Notes: generated by a model from the sequence alone, not told the origin. A DNA stretch of 64,000 nt from Gemmatimonadota bacterium (GCA_022825135.1 JAJDYN010000013.1:124001-188000); one strand, 5' to 3'; shown: positions 47,854-56,306, counted from the first letter of the stretch. A program made the numbers and translations.

Positions 47854-49182
47854 ATGGAGTTGCGAATCACCGGGTTGCTGGCCGCGGTGCTGTTCGCGTC
47901 GTGTGCAGACAGCGCCGACGCCCCACGGCAGACCACACCCGAGGCCGAAAGGGACGCGGCGGCCACGGCACCGGCCGCACCACCCAACACCCTCACCGAT
48001 GCGGAGCGCGCCGCCGGTTGGCGCCTCCTCTTCGACGGCGAGACCACGGACGGCTGGCGCGGCTACAACCGCGAGTCCTTCCCCGACACGGGTTGGGGAG
48101 TGATGGACGGCATGCTTGTGGTCGGCGCGACCGCGGTGGATCCGGACGTCCCCGTGGGCGGCGACATCGTCACCACCGAATCCTTCTCGGACTTCGACCT
48201 CAGGTTCGAGTTCATGCTCTCGGAGGTGGCCAACAGCGGCGTCCTCTACCGCGTGATCGAGGAGGAGGGAGCCGAGATCTGGTTCAACGCGCCCGAATAC
48301 CAGGTGCTCGATGACACCGCGTACATCGAGATGGGCACGATGGACATGCACACGCATCTCACCGGCGACAACTACGACCTGCATGCCGCGGGCGAGAAGA
48401 CGCTGCACGGCCCCGGCGAGTGGAACGAGGGCCGCATCCGCATCGCGAACAACCATGTGGAGCACTGGCTGAACGGCGTGAAAACGGTGGAGTACGAGCT
48501 TGGCTCGGGGGAATGGGAGGCACTGGTCGCCGCCAGCAAGTTCGCGCCCAATCCGCGCTACGGGCGTGCGGCGTCGGGTCCCATCGGGCTCCAGGACCAC
48601 GGGCGCAACGTCTTCTACCGGAACATCAGGATCCTGCCGCTGGGGCCCGTCTCGCTCTTCAACGGCGAGAACCTCGACGGCTGGCGCGTGCACGGAACCG
48701 AACTCTGGTACGTCGAGAACGGGGAGCTGGTATGTGAGAGCGGTCCTGACGCTGAATACGGTTATCTGACGACAGAACGGTTATTTGGAGACTTCGACCT
48801 GACGGTCGACTTCAAGCAGGAAGCGGACGGCAACAGCGGCGTTTTCTTCCGTTCCAGCGTGGAGGGCACGGTCGTGACCGGCTGGCAGGCCGAGGTGGCG
48901 CCGCCGGGGCTCTTCACCGGTGGGATCTACGAGTCCTACGGGCGCGGCTGGCTGGTGCAGCCCGATCCGGCGCTCGACGCTGCGCTCAGGATGGGCGACT
49001 GGAACACGCTGCGGGTCCGGGCGGTGGGCGACCGGGTCACGACCTGGCTGAACGGGACGCGCATGGTGGATTTCGAGGATGCGAACATCGGCGAGGCCGA
49101 GGGCTCGATCGCGCTCCAGATCCACGATGGCGGCGGGATCAAGGTTCGCTGGCGCAATCTCCGGATCGTGGATCTCGGGTGA
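47854..49182 (+). CDS. lipoprotein with two DUF1080 (3-keto-disaccharide hydrolase-type) domains
   Basis: A 442-residue protein with a lipobox (LFASC) and two tandem jelly-roll domains of the DUF1080 family: GWRLLFDGETTDGWRGYN begins the first and SLFNGENLDGWRVHG the second. Both have the FDLRFEF or FDLTVDF strand and a NSGV(L/F) loop typical of this LamG-like fold, which includes glucoside 3-keto-hydrolases. ATG 47854 is preferred to ATG 47824 because GGAGG precedes it by five bases and the signal peptide then starts properly. Proximity to the exported Gfo/Idh oxidoreductase suggests work on keto-sugars. Confidence 0.82.
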   Translation: MELRITGLLAAVLFASCADSADAPRQTTPEAERDAAATAPAAPPNTLTDAERAAGWRLLFDGETTDGWRGYNRESFPDTGWGVMDGMLVVGATAVDPDVPVGGDIVTTESFSDFDLRFEFMLSEVANSGVLYRVIEEEGAEIWFNAPEYQVLDDTAYIEMGTMDMHTHLTGDNYDLHAAGEKTLHGPGEWNEGRIRIANNHVEHWLNGVKTVEYELGSGEWEALVAASKFAPNPRYGRAASGPIGLQDHGRNVFYRNIRILPLGPVSLFNGENLDGWRVHGTELWYVENGELVCESGPDAEYGYLTTERLFGDFDLTVDFKQEADGNSGVFFRSSVEGTVVTGWQAEVAPPGLFTGGIYESYGRGWLVQPDPALDAALRMGDWNTLRVRAVGDRVTTWLNGTRMVDFEDANIGEAEGSIALQIHDGGGIKVRWRNLRIVDLG

Positions 49183-49216
49183 AACGTATCGGCTCCCTTG
49201 CGGGTGAGCGGGGATC

Positions 49217-49846
49217 ATGAGCGTTGTCTTGAAAGCCGTCCTCTTCGACCTGCTATCGGCGCTGCTCGACTCGTGGTCGCTCTGGGACGACATCGCGGGG
49301 AGCGAGGAGCGAGGCCGTCGTTGGCGCTTCGAATACCTGCGGCTCACGTACGGGACCGGGGCCTACCTGCCGTACCTTGACCTGGTTGCACAGTCCGCGG
49401 CCGCCGTGGGTCTGCCGCGCGCGCTTGCGGGTGAACTCGAAGCGCGCTGGGACGAACTGGCCCCGTGGCCGGGCGCGGGCGCGGCGTTGCAGCGAATCGC
49501 ACGGGAACTGCCGATCGGCGTAGCGACCAACTGCTCGCAGGTGCTGGGTGTGCGCGCGGCGGGGCTGCTCGGAGCCCCCTTTCACTCGGTCGTCACGGCC
49601 GAGTCGGCTGGGTTCTACAAGCCCGACCCGCGCATGTACCATGCGGGGGTGGAGGCGCTCGGCGTCCCCGCGGACGAGGTGTTGTTCGTGGCGGGCTCGC
49701 CGCGCGACATCCGGGGCGCGGTTTCGGCGGGCCTCGAGGTCGTGTGGCACAATCCGGCGGGGCTGGACGGAGGCGGCGCGGAACGGCTCGCCGTTGCGGT
49801 GATCGATGATCTGGGAAGACTGGCGGACGTGATCGAGTCGCTCTGA
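49217..49846 (+). CDS. haloacid dehalogenase-like hydrolase
   Basis: A 209-residue HAD-superfamily protein. Motif I is LFDLLSALLDS: the nucleophile Asp is present, but the Asp two residues later, used by phosphatases, is Leu, and the usual Gly-Thr is Ser-Ala. Motif II is VATNCS, motif III Lys lies in FYKPDPRMY, and motif IV is FVAGSPRDIRGA. The pattern is nearer to L-2-haloacid dehalogenases than to phosphatases. Substrate unknown. Confidence 0.75.
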   Translation: MSVVLKAVLFDLLSALLDSWSLWDDIAGSEERGRRWRFEYLRLTYGTGAYLPYLDLVAQSAAAVGLPRALAGELEARWDELAPWPGAGAALQRIARELPIGVATNCSQVLGVRAAGLLGAPFHSVVTAESAGFYKPDPRMYHAGVEALGVPADEVLFVAGSPRDIRGAVSAGLEVVWHNPAGLDGGGAERLAVAVIDDLGRLADVIESL

Positions 49847-49900
49847 ATCATGCTGCCCCTGGCGTATCCCGAGGACGTTCTGCCCGCGGGCTCCACATGT

Positions 49901-49922
49901 TAGCTTGGTCTAGCTTGGCTAG
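49901..49922 (+). promoter_or_regulatory. repeat-operator upstream of the Phd/PIN toxin-antitoxin pair
   Basis: Two 10-base direct repeats, TAGCTTGGTC (49901-49910) and TAGCTTGGCT (49911-49920); the second is also inside the perfect palindrome CTAGC-TTG-GCTAG (49910-49922). This lies 28 bases before the antitoxin ATG, where such modules are autorepressed. Confidence 0.5.
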
Positions 49923-49949
49923 CCCTCACCTCCGATTGATGGAAGCCCA

Positions 49950-50201
49950 ATGAAGGTCAACATGCACGAGGCGAAGTCACAGCTGTCACGACTCGCCAGA
50001 CGGGCGTGGCAGGGAGAGGACATCGTGATCTGCAAGTCGGGACAGCCGTGGCTGCGGCTGATTCCGTATCGGGAACGGCTCGAGCGCCGGCAGCCGGGTG
50101 GGCTGGAGGACCAGATCCGCATCGGCGCCGACTTCGACGCGGACGATGAAGGGATCATCGCGGGCTTCGAGAACTACACGCTCTTTCCCGGCATGGAGTG
50201 A
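49950..50201 (+). CDS. Phd/YefM-family antitoxin
   Basis: An 83-residue antitoxin with the N-terminal Phd/YefM DNA-binding fold (MKVNMHEAKSQLSRLARRA, then GEDIVICKSGQPWLRLIPY). The C-terminal acidic region (about 55-83) should wrap the toxin. It sits three bases before a PIN-domain toxin gene and behind a repeat operator, as expected for an autoregulated operon. Confidence 0.85.
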   Translation: MKVNMHEAKSQLSRLARRAWQGEDIVICKSGQPWLRLIPYRERLERRQPGGLEDQIRIGADFDADDEGIIAGFENYTLFPGME

Positions 50202-50203
50202 CG

Positions 50204-50581
50204 ATGCGCCTGCTCCTGGACACGCATACATTCCTCTGGTGGCTGTCGGACTGGAGACAAATCGACGAGACCACCCGCGACGCCATCGCCGATCCCGGGA
50301 ACGAGGTCTTCGTCAGCGGGGTGTCGGGCTGGGAAATAGCGATCAGGAAGGCCAGCGGCCGGCTCGTCGCGCCGGACGACCTGAGCGCAAGGGTCGAGGA
50401 AAAGCACTTCGAGCACCTGCCGCTGACCTTCGAGCACACGGAGAGGGCGGCGGCCCTGCCGATGCATCATCGCGACCCGTTCGACCGGATGCTCGTCGCG
50501 CAGGCCCAGGCGGAGGGGCTTGTCCTCGTCACAGGAGACGAGCGCATACGCCTGTATGACGTCCAGACGATGGCGGTCTGA
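50204..50581 (+). CDS. PIN-domain toxin (VapC family)
   Basis: A 125-residue PIN ribonuclease. MRLLLDTHTFLWWLSD has the first acidic residue (Asp6), VSGWEIAIRKASGRL the conserved Glu, and RDPFDRMLVAQA plus TGDERI the remaining acidic cluster. Known VapC toxins cut tRNA or rRNA. A GTG at 50198 overlapping the antitoxin stop is an alternative start; ATG 50204 fits the family N-terminus. The module ends four bases before a convergent gene. Confidence 0.85.
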   Translation: MRLLLDTHTFLWWLSDWRQIDETTRDAIADPGNEVFVSGVSGWEIAIRKASGRLVAPDDLSARVEEKHFEHLPLTFEHTERAAALPMHHRDPFDRMLVAQAQAEGLVLVTGDERIRLYDVQTMAV

Positions 50582-50584
50582 CCC

Positions 50585-51562
50585 TTACACCAGCACCTGT
50601 CTGTTCCGCTGCACCACGCGGCCGTCGACCGCGATGGTCGGCTCCCACATGAGCAGGTCGTAGTGCGTGGGGGCAACGATCTCCCCTCCGAGGGTGTGGC
50701 TGGTGCCGATGCCGATGTGGATCGTGCCCATCACGCCTTCGTCCTCGAGCATCTCCCCGGTGAGGCGCGCGTTCGGGTTCAAGCCCACGCCCAGCTCCGC
50801 GACGTTGAAGCAGTGCCGGTCGCCGAACGACTCCAGGTGCCCGCGCAGGAAGTCGGCCTGCGCGCCGCCGGTCATCTCCACGATGTATCCCGCGCGCACC
50901 GCGCATGCGATGGGCTCTTCCAGGATACCGATGCCGAGATAGGGCACCGAGGCGTCGGCGATGATGGTGCCCTCGGCGGATCCCGTGACCGGCACCACGT
51001 TGACCTCGATGTCGGGGACCGGCGCCAGTTGCCCTGGATCGGGGATGTTGGTCAGCACGTTGGCGACCCGGCCCTCGATGCCGAAGCGGAGGTCGGTGCC
51101 GCGCGGGGAAGTGAGGCGCACCGACCGGCCCTCCGTGAACGCCGCGCCAAGGCGGCGGCAGACATCGGCCTGCGCCTCGAAGTCGGTCTCGAGGAGGGCG
51201 GGGCTGGTCATGATCGCGTCGGTGTAGGCGGTCATCATGCACACCCGCGCCCCCGCTTCGAGGGCCGCCCGCATCGCGCGCGTGTGGGTGATGGAGATGT
51301 GGACGGGGGAGAAGATCACGGCCGCCTCGGTCATGGCGCGCGCGACCGGGGGCGGCGGCTCCTGGCCGTCCTGGTCCCGCACCGGGATGACGGAGACGGT
51401 GACGTCGGCTCCGGCCGCGCGCGCGGCCCCGGCGACGGCATCCGCGTAGCGCCGCATGGTCGGGTCGGTCACCACCAGCACCGCCTCGCCGGGGCGGACG
51501 CGCCCGTTCACGCGCACCAGCCGCTGCGCGCCGGGGGAGAGGTCCACGCCCGCCTCAGACAT
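50585..51562 (-). CDS. M29-family (AmpS-like) aminopeptidase-type protein
   Basis: A 325-residue protein resembling the thermophilic aminopeptidase M29 family, which also includes 2,5-dihydroxypyridine dioxygenase NicX. The N-terminal domain contains VRPGEAVLVVTDPTMRRYAD, and the metal domain has the EMTGG-type region, a HCFNVAELGVGLNPNARLTG stretch and GTIHIGIGTSHTLGG with the family His/Glu ligands. Peptidase or ring-opening activity cannot be distinguished here. The start was moved to 51562, where homology begins; it overlaps the symporter stop by eight bases. Confidence 0.75.
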   Translation of the reverse strand: MSEAGVDLSPGAQRLVRVNGRVRPGEAVLVVTDPTMRRYADAVAGAARAAGADVTVSVIPVRDQDGQEPPPPVARAMTEAAVIFSPVHISITHTRAMRAALEAGARVCMMTAYTDAIMTSPALLETDFEAQADVCRRLGAAFTEGRSVRLTSPRGTDLRFGIEGRVANVLTNIPDPGQLAPVPDIEVNVVPVTGSAEGTIIADASVPYLGIGILEEPIACAVRAGYIVEMTGGAQADFLRGHLESFGDRHCFNVAELGVGLNPNARLTGEMLEDEGVMGTIHIGIGTSHTLGGEIVAPTHYDLLMWEPTIAVDGRVVQRNRQVLV

Positions 51563-52793
51563 TCCCGCCTCCGCCACGTCCCCTCCCGAAGAACTCATCG
51601 AATCGGCCATCGAAGATGATCGCGGTGTAGCCGTCTCCCGTACAGTTGGTCGCAGTGCGCAGCATATCGGGGATGCCTCCGGAGAGGGCGATCCAGCTCG
51701 CGATGAACTCGCCCTGAGCCGGGCCATCGAGCCCCAGAATGCTGGCGAAGAGGGTCGCGCTCCAGAGCGCCGTGCCCATTCCGGCGGGCAGCCCCGGGGC
51801 GGCAATGGTGAAGAGGACGACGGCCGGCCAGGCGGCCAGCATCATCATCCAGCTGAGTTCCAGGCCGAAGACGTGACTCACGACGAAGGGCCCGTACGCG
51901 ACGTAGGCGAGCGCGCTGGCGTCGAGGTTCACGACCGCGCCGAACGGCAGCACGAAGTCGGCCACCTCGTCGCGGACGCCGACCCCCTTGGCGTTGGCGA
52001 GGTTGACGGGGAGCGTCGCCAGCGACGAGCACGTCCCCGCGGCGAACACCGCCGTCGGCACGTAGTAGCCGCTCAGGACGGGCCCCACCGGCCGCCGCCC
52101 GACCCTGCGCACCAGCACGAAGGTGTAGAAGGCCCACCAGACGAGCATGAGCGCGCCCGTGTAGGCCGTCATGGTGAGGTAGTGCGAGAGGCCCAGCCTC
52201 GCGCCGAAGCGCACGCCCAGGGTGATGCCGAAGGCGAGGATGAGCGGCAGCATCACGTAGGCGAGCCCGCTCCCCGCGCTCTCGATGGCGTCGGCGATGC
52301 GCTTGAGCCCCCGGTAGGTGGGCTCGTGACGGGCGCCCAGGAGCCCGAGCAGGACGCCCGCGAGAATCGCCAGGAGCGGCCACGAGGCGCCGCCCGCCCC
52401 GAGGCTCTCAAGCATCGTCGCGGCTTCGGTCCACACACCCCGGCCGCCCGTCGTCAGGGGAATGCGGAAGATGGCCGCGGAGGTCACGAGGGCGATGAGC
52501 CCGGCGACCGTCGACGTGAACACGTACCAGAGGACCACCGCTCCCGCGAAGCGCCCGGCCAGCCCGCGCCGCACCAGGGTGGCGATGGCCGGGCTGAGGG
52601 CCGCGAGGATCAGGAGCGGCACGATGGCCACGACCCACGCGATCAGCGTGGCGGTGGCGTCGGCCACGGGCGCGAGGGGAACAGGGAAGACGCCACCCGC
52701 GGCCAGGCCGGCTACCAGGGCCAGGACCGTCCACACGTAGGTTGGGATCCTGCGGGTTGCCGGCAGCCTGGCCTCCTCGGGGTCGGGTGGCAC
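51555..52793 (-). CDS. dicarboxylate/amino acid:cation symporter (DAACS family)
   Basis: A 412-residue membrane carrier of the glutamate transporter fold. Visible are hydrophobic helices from about 15, a GTCSSLATLPVNLANAKGVG segment (the serine-rich HP1-like hairpin) and the later PFGAVVNLDASALAYV and FIASWIALSGGIPDML segments around the substrate and ion site. It should import dicarboxylates or acidic amino acids with Na+ or H+. It is co-oriented and overlapping with the M29-like gene, so import and breakdown of the same kind of peptide or amino acid may be joined; this is inference. Confidence 0.83.
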   Translation of the reverse strand: MPPDPEEARLPATRRIPTYVWTVLALVAGLAAGGVFPVPLAPVADATATLIAWVVAIVPLLILAALSPAIATLVRRGLAGRFAGAVVLWYVFTSTVAGLIALVTSAAIFRIPLTTGGRGVWTEAATMLESLGAGGASWPLLAILAGVLLGLLGARHEPTYRGLKRIADAIESAGSGLAYVMLPLILAFGITLGVRFGARLGLSHYLTMTAYTGALMLVWWAFYTFVLVRRVGRRPVGPVLSGYYVPTAVFAAGTCSSLATLPVNLANAKGVGVRDEVADFVLPFGAVVNLDASALAYVAYGPFVVSHVFGLELSWMMMLAAWPAVVLFTIAAPGLPAGMGTALWSATLFASILGLDGPAQGEFIASWIALSGGIPDMLRTATNCTGDGYTAIIFDGRFDEFFGRGRGGGGNV

Positions 52794-52850
52794 ATATCAT
52801 AGCCAGAGGGAGCGATGTTTGACAGTTTCCGGTGTTCATCCCCGGATTCT

Positions 52851-52908
52851 TTCATTTGGACGGACTATCTTACTTCATTTGGACGAACTCATATCCTTCG
52901 TTTGGACG
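52851..52908 (+). repeat. left iteron array, three TTCRTTTGGACG units with 23-base period
   Basis: The 12-base core occurs at 52851, 52874 and 52897 (TTCATTTGGACG twice, TTCGTTTGGACG once), exactly 23 bases apart and in the same orientation. The third unit ends directly before ATG 52909 of the ATPase gene. Regular spacing of about two helical turns suggests protein binding on one face of the DNA. Confidence 0.85.
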
Positions 52909-54159
52909 ATGATCGACACCACCCTGTATCCCCGTTTCGTCGAGCCGCATCTGCTCGAAGCGCTCGCCGACTCGCCGGCCGTCCTGGTCCACGGGCCCCG
53001 CCAGTGCGGGAAGACCACGTTGGCTCGGATCGTGGGCGCGTCGCGCGGATACAGCTACGTCACTCTTGACGACGACGTGGTGCGCGCCGCCGCCGAGGAG
53101 GATCCGCTGGGGTTCGCCGCCGGCCTCCCCGCGCGCGTCATTCTGGACGAGGTGCAGCGAGCGCCTTCGCTGTTCACCGCCCTCAAGATGGAGATCGACC
53201 GGCGGCGCACCCCCGGACGATTCCTGCTCACCGGCTCCACGCACGTGCTCCTGGTGCCGAAACTCCCGGAGTCGCTGGCTGGTCGGCTTCAGACGCTCCG
53301 GCTCCATCCGCTGGCGCAATGCGAGTTGGACCAGCGTGACTCCGATTTCCTGGACGGCCTCTTTGCGGCCCGGTTCGCGATCGGACACACCGCCCGGCTC
53401 GGCGACCGTCTTCCCGCTCGCATTGTCGCGGGCGGGTACCCGGCGGCGCTCACCCGTCCGCCGGGACGTAGGAGGGCCAACTGGTACAACGATCACGTCG
53501 ATGCCCTGGTGCAGCACGATGTGCGCGACCTGGCGAGCATCCGGAAGCTCGAGATCCTGCCGCGGCTGCTCGCCGGCGCTGCCGGCCAGACCGCGAGGAT
53601 GTTCAACGCGAGTGATCTGGCCGCGCCTTTCGAGGTGAGTCGGCCCACGATACGCGACTACACGACGCTGCTTGAGCGGGTCTTTCTTCTGGAGCGCGTT
53701 CCGGCCTGGCACAGCAACCGCTTGAGGCGGCTCATCAAGCGGCCGAAGCTGCACCTGTGCGATACGGGAATCGCCGCCGCGCTTCTCGGTCTGGACGGTC
53801 CGGCTCTGGCCTACGACCGCAGCCTGTTCGGCCGGCTTCTCGAGACCTTTGTGTTCCAGGAACTTCGGCGGCAGGCCAGCTGGAACGATGCGCGCATGTC
53901 TTTCCACCACTTCCGTGACAAGGACGGGGCGGAGGTCGACATCGTCATCGAGCGTGGCGCTACCGGGGTCGCGGGCGTCGAGGTGAAGGCGTCGGGGACG
54001 GTGCGGGCAGGGGACTTTCGCGGTCTCCGAAAGCTACGCAAGGCGCTGCCCGAACGATTCGCCTGCGGGGTGGTTCTGTACGATGGGGAAGCCACGGTGC
54101 CTTTTGGCGACCGGTTGTTTGCGGTGCCGTTGCGGCGGCTGCTGGGAGAGGCGGATTAG
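52909..54159 (+). CDS. ATP-binding protein, AAA_14 / DUF4143 family
   Basis: A 416-residue ATPase of unknown role. It starts YPRFVEPHLLEALADSPAVL, has Walker A VHGPRQCGKTTLA, Walker B VILDEVQRAP, sensor FLLTGSTHVLL, then the DUF4143 nuclease-like C-terminus with FVFQELRRQASW, FRDKDGAEVDIVIERG and VEVKAS, resembling the D-ExK core of PD-(D/E)xK enzymes. The family is frequent in mobile and accessory regions. No ribosome-binding site precedes ATG 52909; a GGGAG stands before an out-of-frame ATG at 52815. Two iteron arrays flank the gene. Confidence 0.85.
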   Translation: MIDTTLYPRFVEPHLLEALADSPAVLVHGPRQCGKTTLARIVGASRGYSYVTLDDDVVRAAAEEDPLGFAAGLPARVILDEVQRAPSLFTALKMEIDRRRTPGRFLLTGSTHVLLVPKLPESLAGRLQTLRLHPLAQCELDQRDSDFLDGLFAARFAIGHTARLGDRLPARIVAGGYPAALTRPPGRRRANWYNDHVDALVQHDVRDLASIRKLEILPRLLAGAAGQTARMFNASDLAAPFEVSRPTIRDYTTLLERVFLLERVPAWHSNRLRRLIKRPKLHLCDTGIAAALLGLDGPALAYDRSLFGRLLETFVFQELRRQASWNDARMSFHHFRDKDGAEVDIVIERGATGVAGVEVKASGTVRAGDFRGLRKLRKALPERFACGVVLYDGEATVPFGDRLFAVPLRRLLGEAD

Positions 54160-54191
54160 GCTATCGGTCGTGTTGAATGCCGCCTGGTATT

Positions 54192-54249
54192 TTCGTTTGG
54201 ATGGACCGCAACCTTTCATTTGGCCGACGTATTTCTTTCATTTCGTCGA
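54192..54249 (+). repeat. right iteron array, three related units with 23-base period
   Basis: TTCGTTTGGATG (54192), TTCATTTGGCCG (54215) and TTCATTTCGTCG (54238) lie exactly 23 bases apart, in the same orientation as the left array and 32 bases after the ATPase stop. The units match the left core at 9-11 of 12 positions. The two arrays are offset by 1341 bases. Confidence 0.8.
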
Positions 54250-54279
54250 TCCCAGTTGTGTCTTCGATTCCCGCGGCGT

Positions 54280-55620
54280 TCACGCGCACCGTGCCGCAAT
54301 CGCATCGATCGCGGCGTCGATCTCGTCGCGCGTGTTGAAGAAGTGGATCGACAGTCGGAAGTCGCGCGGCTGCCGCACCGGCGAGGCGAGGATGCCGTCG
54401 TCGTCCCGCAGGTGGTTGTAGAGTTCGGTGGCGTCGCACCCCTCCGGGAGTGCGAGCACGAACACGCCCGACCGGTCCGGCCGCGTGCGCGGCGACGACA
54501 CGCCGAGCCCGTCCGTCCGGTCGACCGCTTCGATCGCGTGGTCGACCAGCGACCGGATCCGCTCCTCGATCCTCTCCAGGCCGATGTCCTCCATCCACTC
54601 GACAGCGCGCGCGAAGCCGGCGAAGTCCGCCAGCGCGCGGGTGCCGAATTCGTAGCGGGCGGCGCTGGGGAGCAGCGTGTACGCCCCCTCGTAGTCCATG
54701 GTCGCGTGGCTGTGGGAGCCCGCCCAGCTGAGCTGCACGTCGTCGAGCGCTTCCCGGCGCACGAAGAGCGCGCCCGTCCCCTTGGGTCCCAGCAGCCACT
54801 TGTGGCCGCAGGTGGAATAGCAGTCGCAGCCGAGTGCGCGAAAGTCCGTTGGGACGCAGCCGGGGCCCTGGGCGCCGTCGAGGTGGTAGCGCACCCCCCG
54901 GCCGCGGAGCAGCGCGCCCAGTTCGGCGGATTCGTCGGTGCGCACCGTGCGTCCGTTGTTCCGGGACACGTGGCTGATGCTCACCATGCGCGTGCGGGCG
55001 GAGAGCTGGCCGCGGACCTCGTCGATGAGCCCCGTTCCCGTGCTCAGGTCGATTTCGCGGATCACGATCCGGAACCGGTCCCGCAGGACGTACCAGGGGA
55101 TGACGTTGGCGGGATGTTCCGTGTTGGAAATCACGACCTCGTCCCCCGCCCGCCAGTTCAGGCTCCAGGCGACGATGGAGATGCCCTCGGAGGTCGAGTG
55201 CGTGAGGGCAACCTCATCACCCGCCGCACCGAAGACGCGCCCGAGTTGTGCCCGCAGGTCGGGTTCGATGCGGGCCATGTCCGTCGCGATCCCGGGAGCG
55301 GCCGGGCTCTCGTTCTGGAAGGCGAGGCGTTCCCTGACGTGATCGATGACCGCCTGGGGCGAAGGCCCGATCCCGCCCGTCTGGAAATAGAGGCTGCCGG
55401 TCGAGGCGGGGATCTCGGCACGGGCGCGGGCTACCCAGGCCTCCTGGGGCGCAAAGGAGCCGGCTGTCGCGGGGACCCCGCCATCCGTCGTGCCGATCCC
55501 GGGCTCGGTGCCCGCGCCATCTCTCCCGCCCAGGAGCGCGAACTGCCCTACCGGCACCACCGGAGCAAGGGCCAGCGCGCCCGCCGACCGGCGAAGAAAG
55601 CTGCGTCGGCTGGTGTTCAT
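54280..55620 (-). CDS. Tat-exported class V PLP-dependent aminotransferase-like protein
   Basis: A 446-residue paralogue of the gene at 26361-27632. Its Tat signal is TSRRSFLRRSAGALALAPVV (about 3-22). Conserved are YFQTGGIGPSP, the DGAQGPG Asp and the lysine K274 in CGHKWLLGPKGTGALF, which should hold PLP. It lies between the right iteron array and the Doc toxin gene. Substrate unknown; cysteine desulfurase, epimerase or lyase are all possible within class V. Confidence 0.8.
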   Translation of the reverse strand: MNTSRRSFLRRSAGALALAPVVPVGQFALLGGRDGAGTEPGIGTTDGGVPATAGSFAPQEAWVARARAEIPASTGSLYFQTGGIGPSPQAVIDHVRERLAFQNESPAAPGIATDMARIEPDLRAQLGRVFGAAGDEVALTHSTSEGISIVAWSLNWRAGDEVVISNTEHPANVIPWYVLRDRFRIVIREIDLSTGTGLIDEVRGQLSARTRMVSISHVSRNNGRTVRTDESAELGALLRGRGVRYHLDGAQGPGCVPTDFRALGCDCYSTCGHKWLLGPKGTGALFVRREALDDVQLSWAGSHSHATMDYEGAYTLLPSAARYEFGTRALADFAGFARAVEWMEDIGLERIEERIRSLVDHAIEAVDRTDGLGVSSPRTRPDRSGVFVLALPEGCDATELYNHLRDDDGILASPVRQPRDFRLSIHFFNTRDEIDAAIDAIAARCA

Positions 55621-55645
55621 GGCTTTCCACTCCCGGTCATGTTCG

Positions 55646-56050
55646 TCAAGTGTCCGCTCGGAGGCGGGTTCGTGGCCGGATCCAGTCCGCGATCGCTTCC
55701 TCGTTCAGCTTCCCGGATGCCACGGCCACCATCATCTCGACGACCTCGCGGTCATCTGCGACGAGGTCGAATCCATTGAGGCCAAGGAAGACAGCCGCGG
55801 CCAGAAACGAAATCCGCTTGTTTCCATCGCGAAACGGATGGCTGGTGCTAATTCCGAAGACATAGTCGGCCGCGAGACGCGGGAAATCCGACCTTTCCTC
55901 GTACGTCCATCTCTGCTTCGCTCGAGCCAGCGCCGATTCCAGCGCGTTCTCGTCCCGGATGCCGAGCAGGCCTCCGTGTTCGCGAAGCTGGTCGAGATGG
56001 ACAGCCTCGAGCACAAGGCGGGGAACCCAGCGTGGTTCCGGCGGTGTCAC
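55646..56050 (-). CDS. doc: Doc/Fic-type toxin (death-on-curing family)
   Basis: A 134-residue Fic-fold toxin with the active-site motif HPFRDGNKRISFLA (family HxFx(D/E)GNKR). LRDENALESAL-type residues precede it. Known Doc phosphorylates EF-Tu and stops translation. GTG start overlaps the antitoxin stop by four bases. Its partner here is an AbrB-like protein, not Phd. Confidence 0.87.
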   Translation of the reverse strand: MTPPEPRWVPRLVLEAVHLDQLREHGGLLGIRDENALESALARAKQRWTYEERSDFPRLAADYVFGISTSHPFRDGNKRISFLAAAVFLGLNGFDLVADDREVVEMMVAVASGKLNEEAIADWIRPRTRLRADT

Positions 56051-56274
56051 TTCGCGAGTTCTCTAAGGGCTCTCCGGTACCGTTTCTGAGCGGCGGCGGC
56101 GATGGCCAGCGCCTCCTCAACGTCTGCGTCGTACGGGCTGAGCAGGATCCCGTCGGGCGTCTCGACGGCAAGCACTTCGTCGCCGGCCGCGAGGCGAAGG
56201 CGTTCCGCCATGTCCTTCGGCAGGGTAGCCCCGACCGACCCACCCATGCGCCGCAGTTTCACACTTCGAACCAT
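56047..56274 (-). CDS. AbrB/MazE-type antitoxin
   Basis: A 75-residue swapped-hairpin DNA-binding protein: VRSVKLRRMGGSVGATLPKD is the AbrB/SpoVT core, followed by a C-terminal helix region (DADVEEALAIAAAAQKRYRRAL) to cover the toxin. ATG 56274 has GGAGG six bases upstream. It precedes and overlaps the Doc toxin gene, so the two form one module with an operator upstream. Confidence 0.82.
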   Translation of the reverse strand: MVRSVKLRRMGGSVGATLPKDMAERLRLAAGDEVLAVETPDGILLSPYDADVEEALAIAAAAQKRYRRALRELAK

Positions 56275-56288
56275 TGAACCTCCTCGTG

Positions 56289-56306
56289 GTAGCACTGCAA
56301 TGCTAC
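56289..56306 (-). promoter_or_regulatory. palindromic operator of the AbrB-Doc module
   Basis: GTAGCA (56289-56294) and TGCTAC (56301-56306) form a perfect inverted repeat with six bases between, ending 15 bases before the antitoxin ATG. The antitoxin probably binds here for autorepression. Confidence 0.5.

Noticed and set aside
52851-54249. Iteron arrays as terminal inverted repeats of a transposon
   Set aside because: Both arrays have the same orientation, no transposase is present, and no clear target-site duplication was found.
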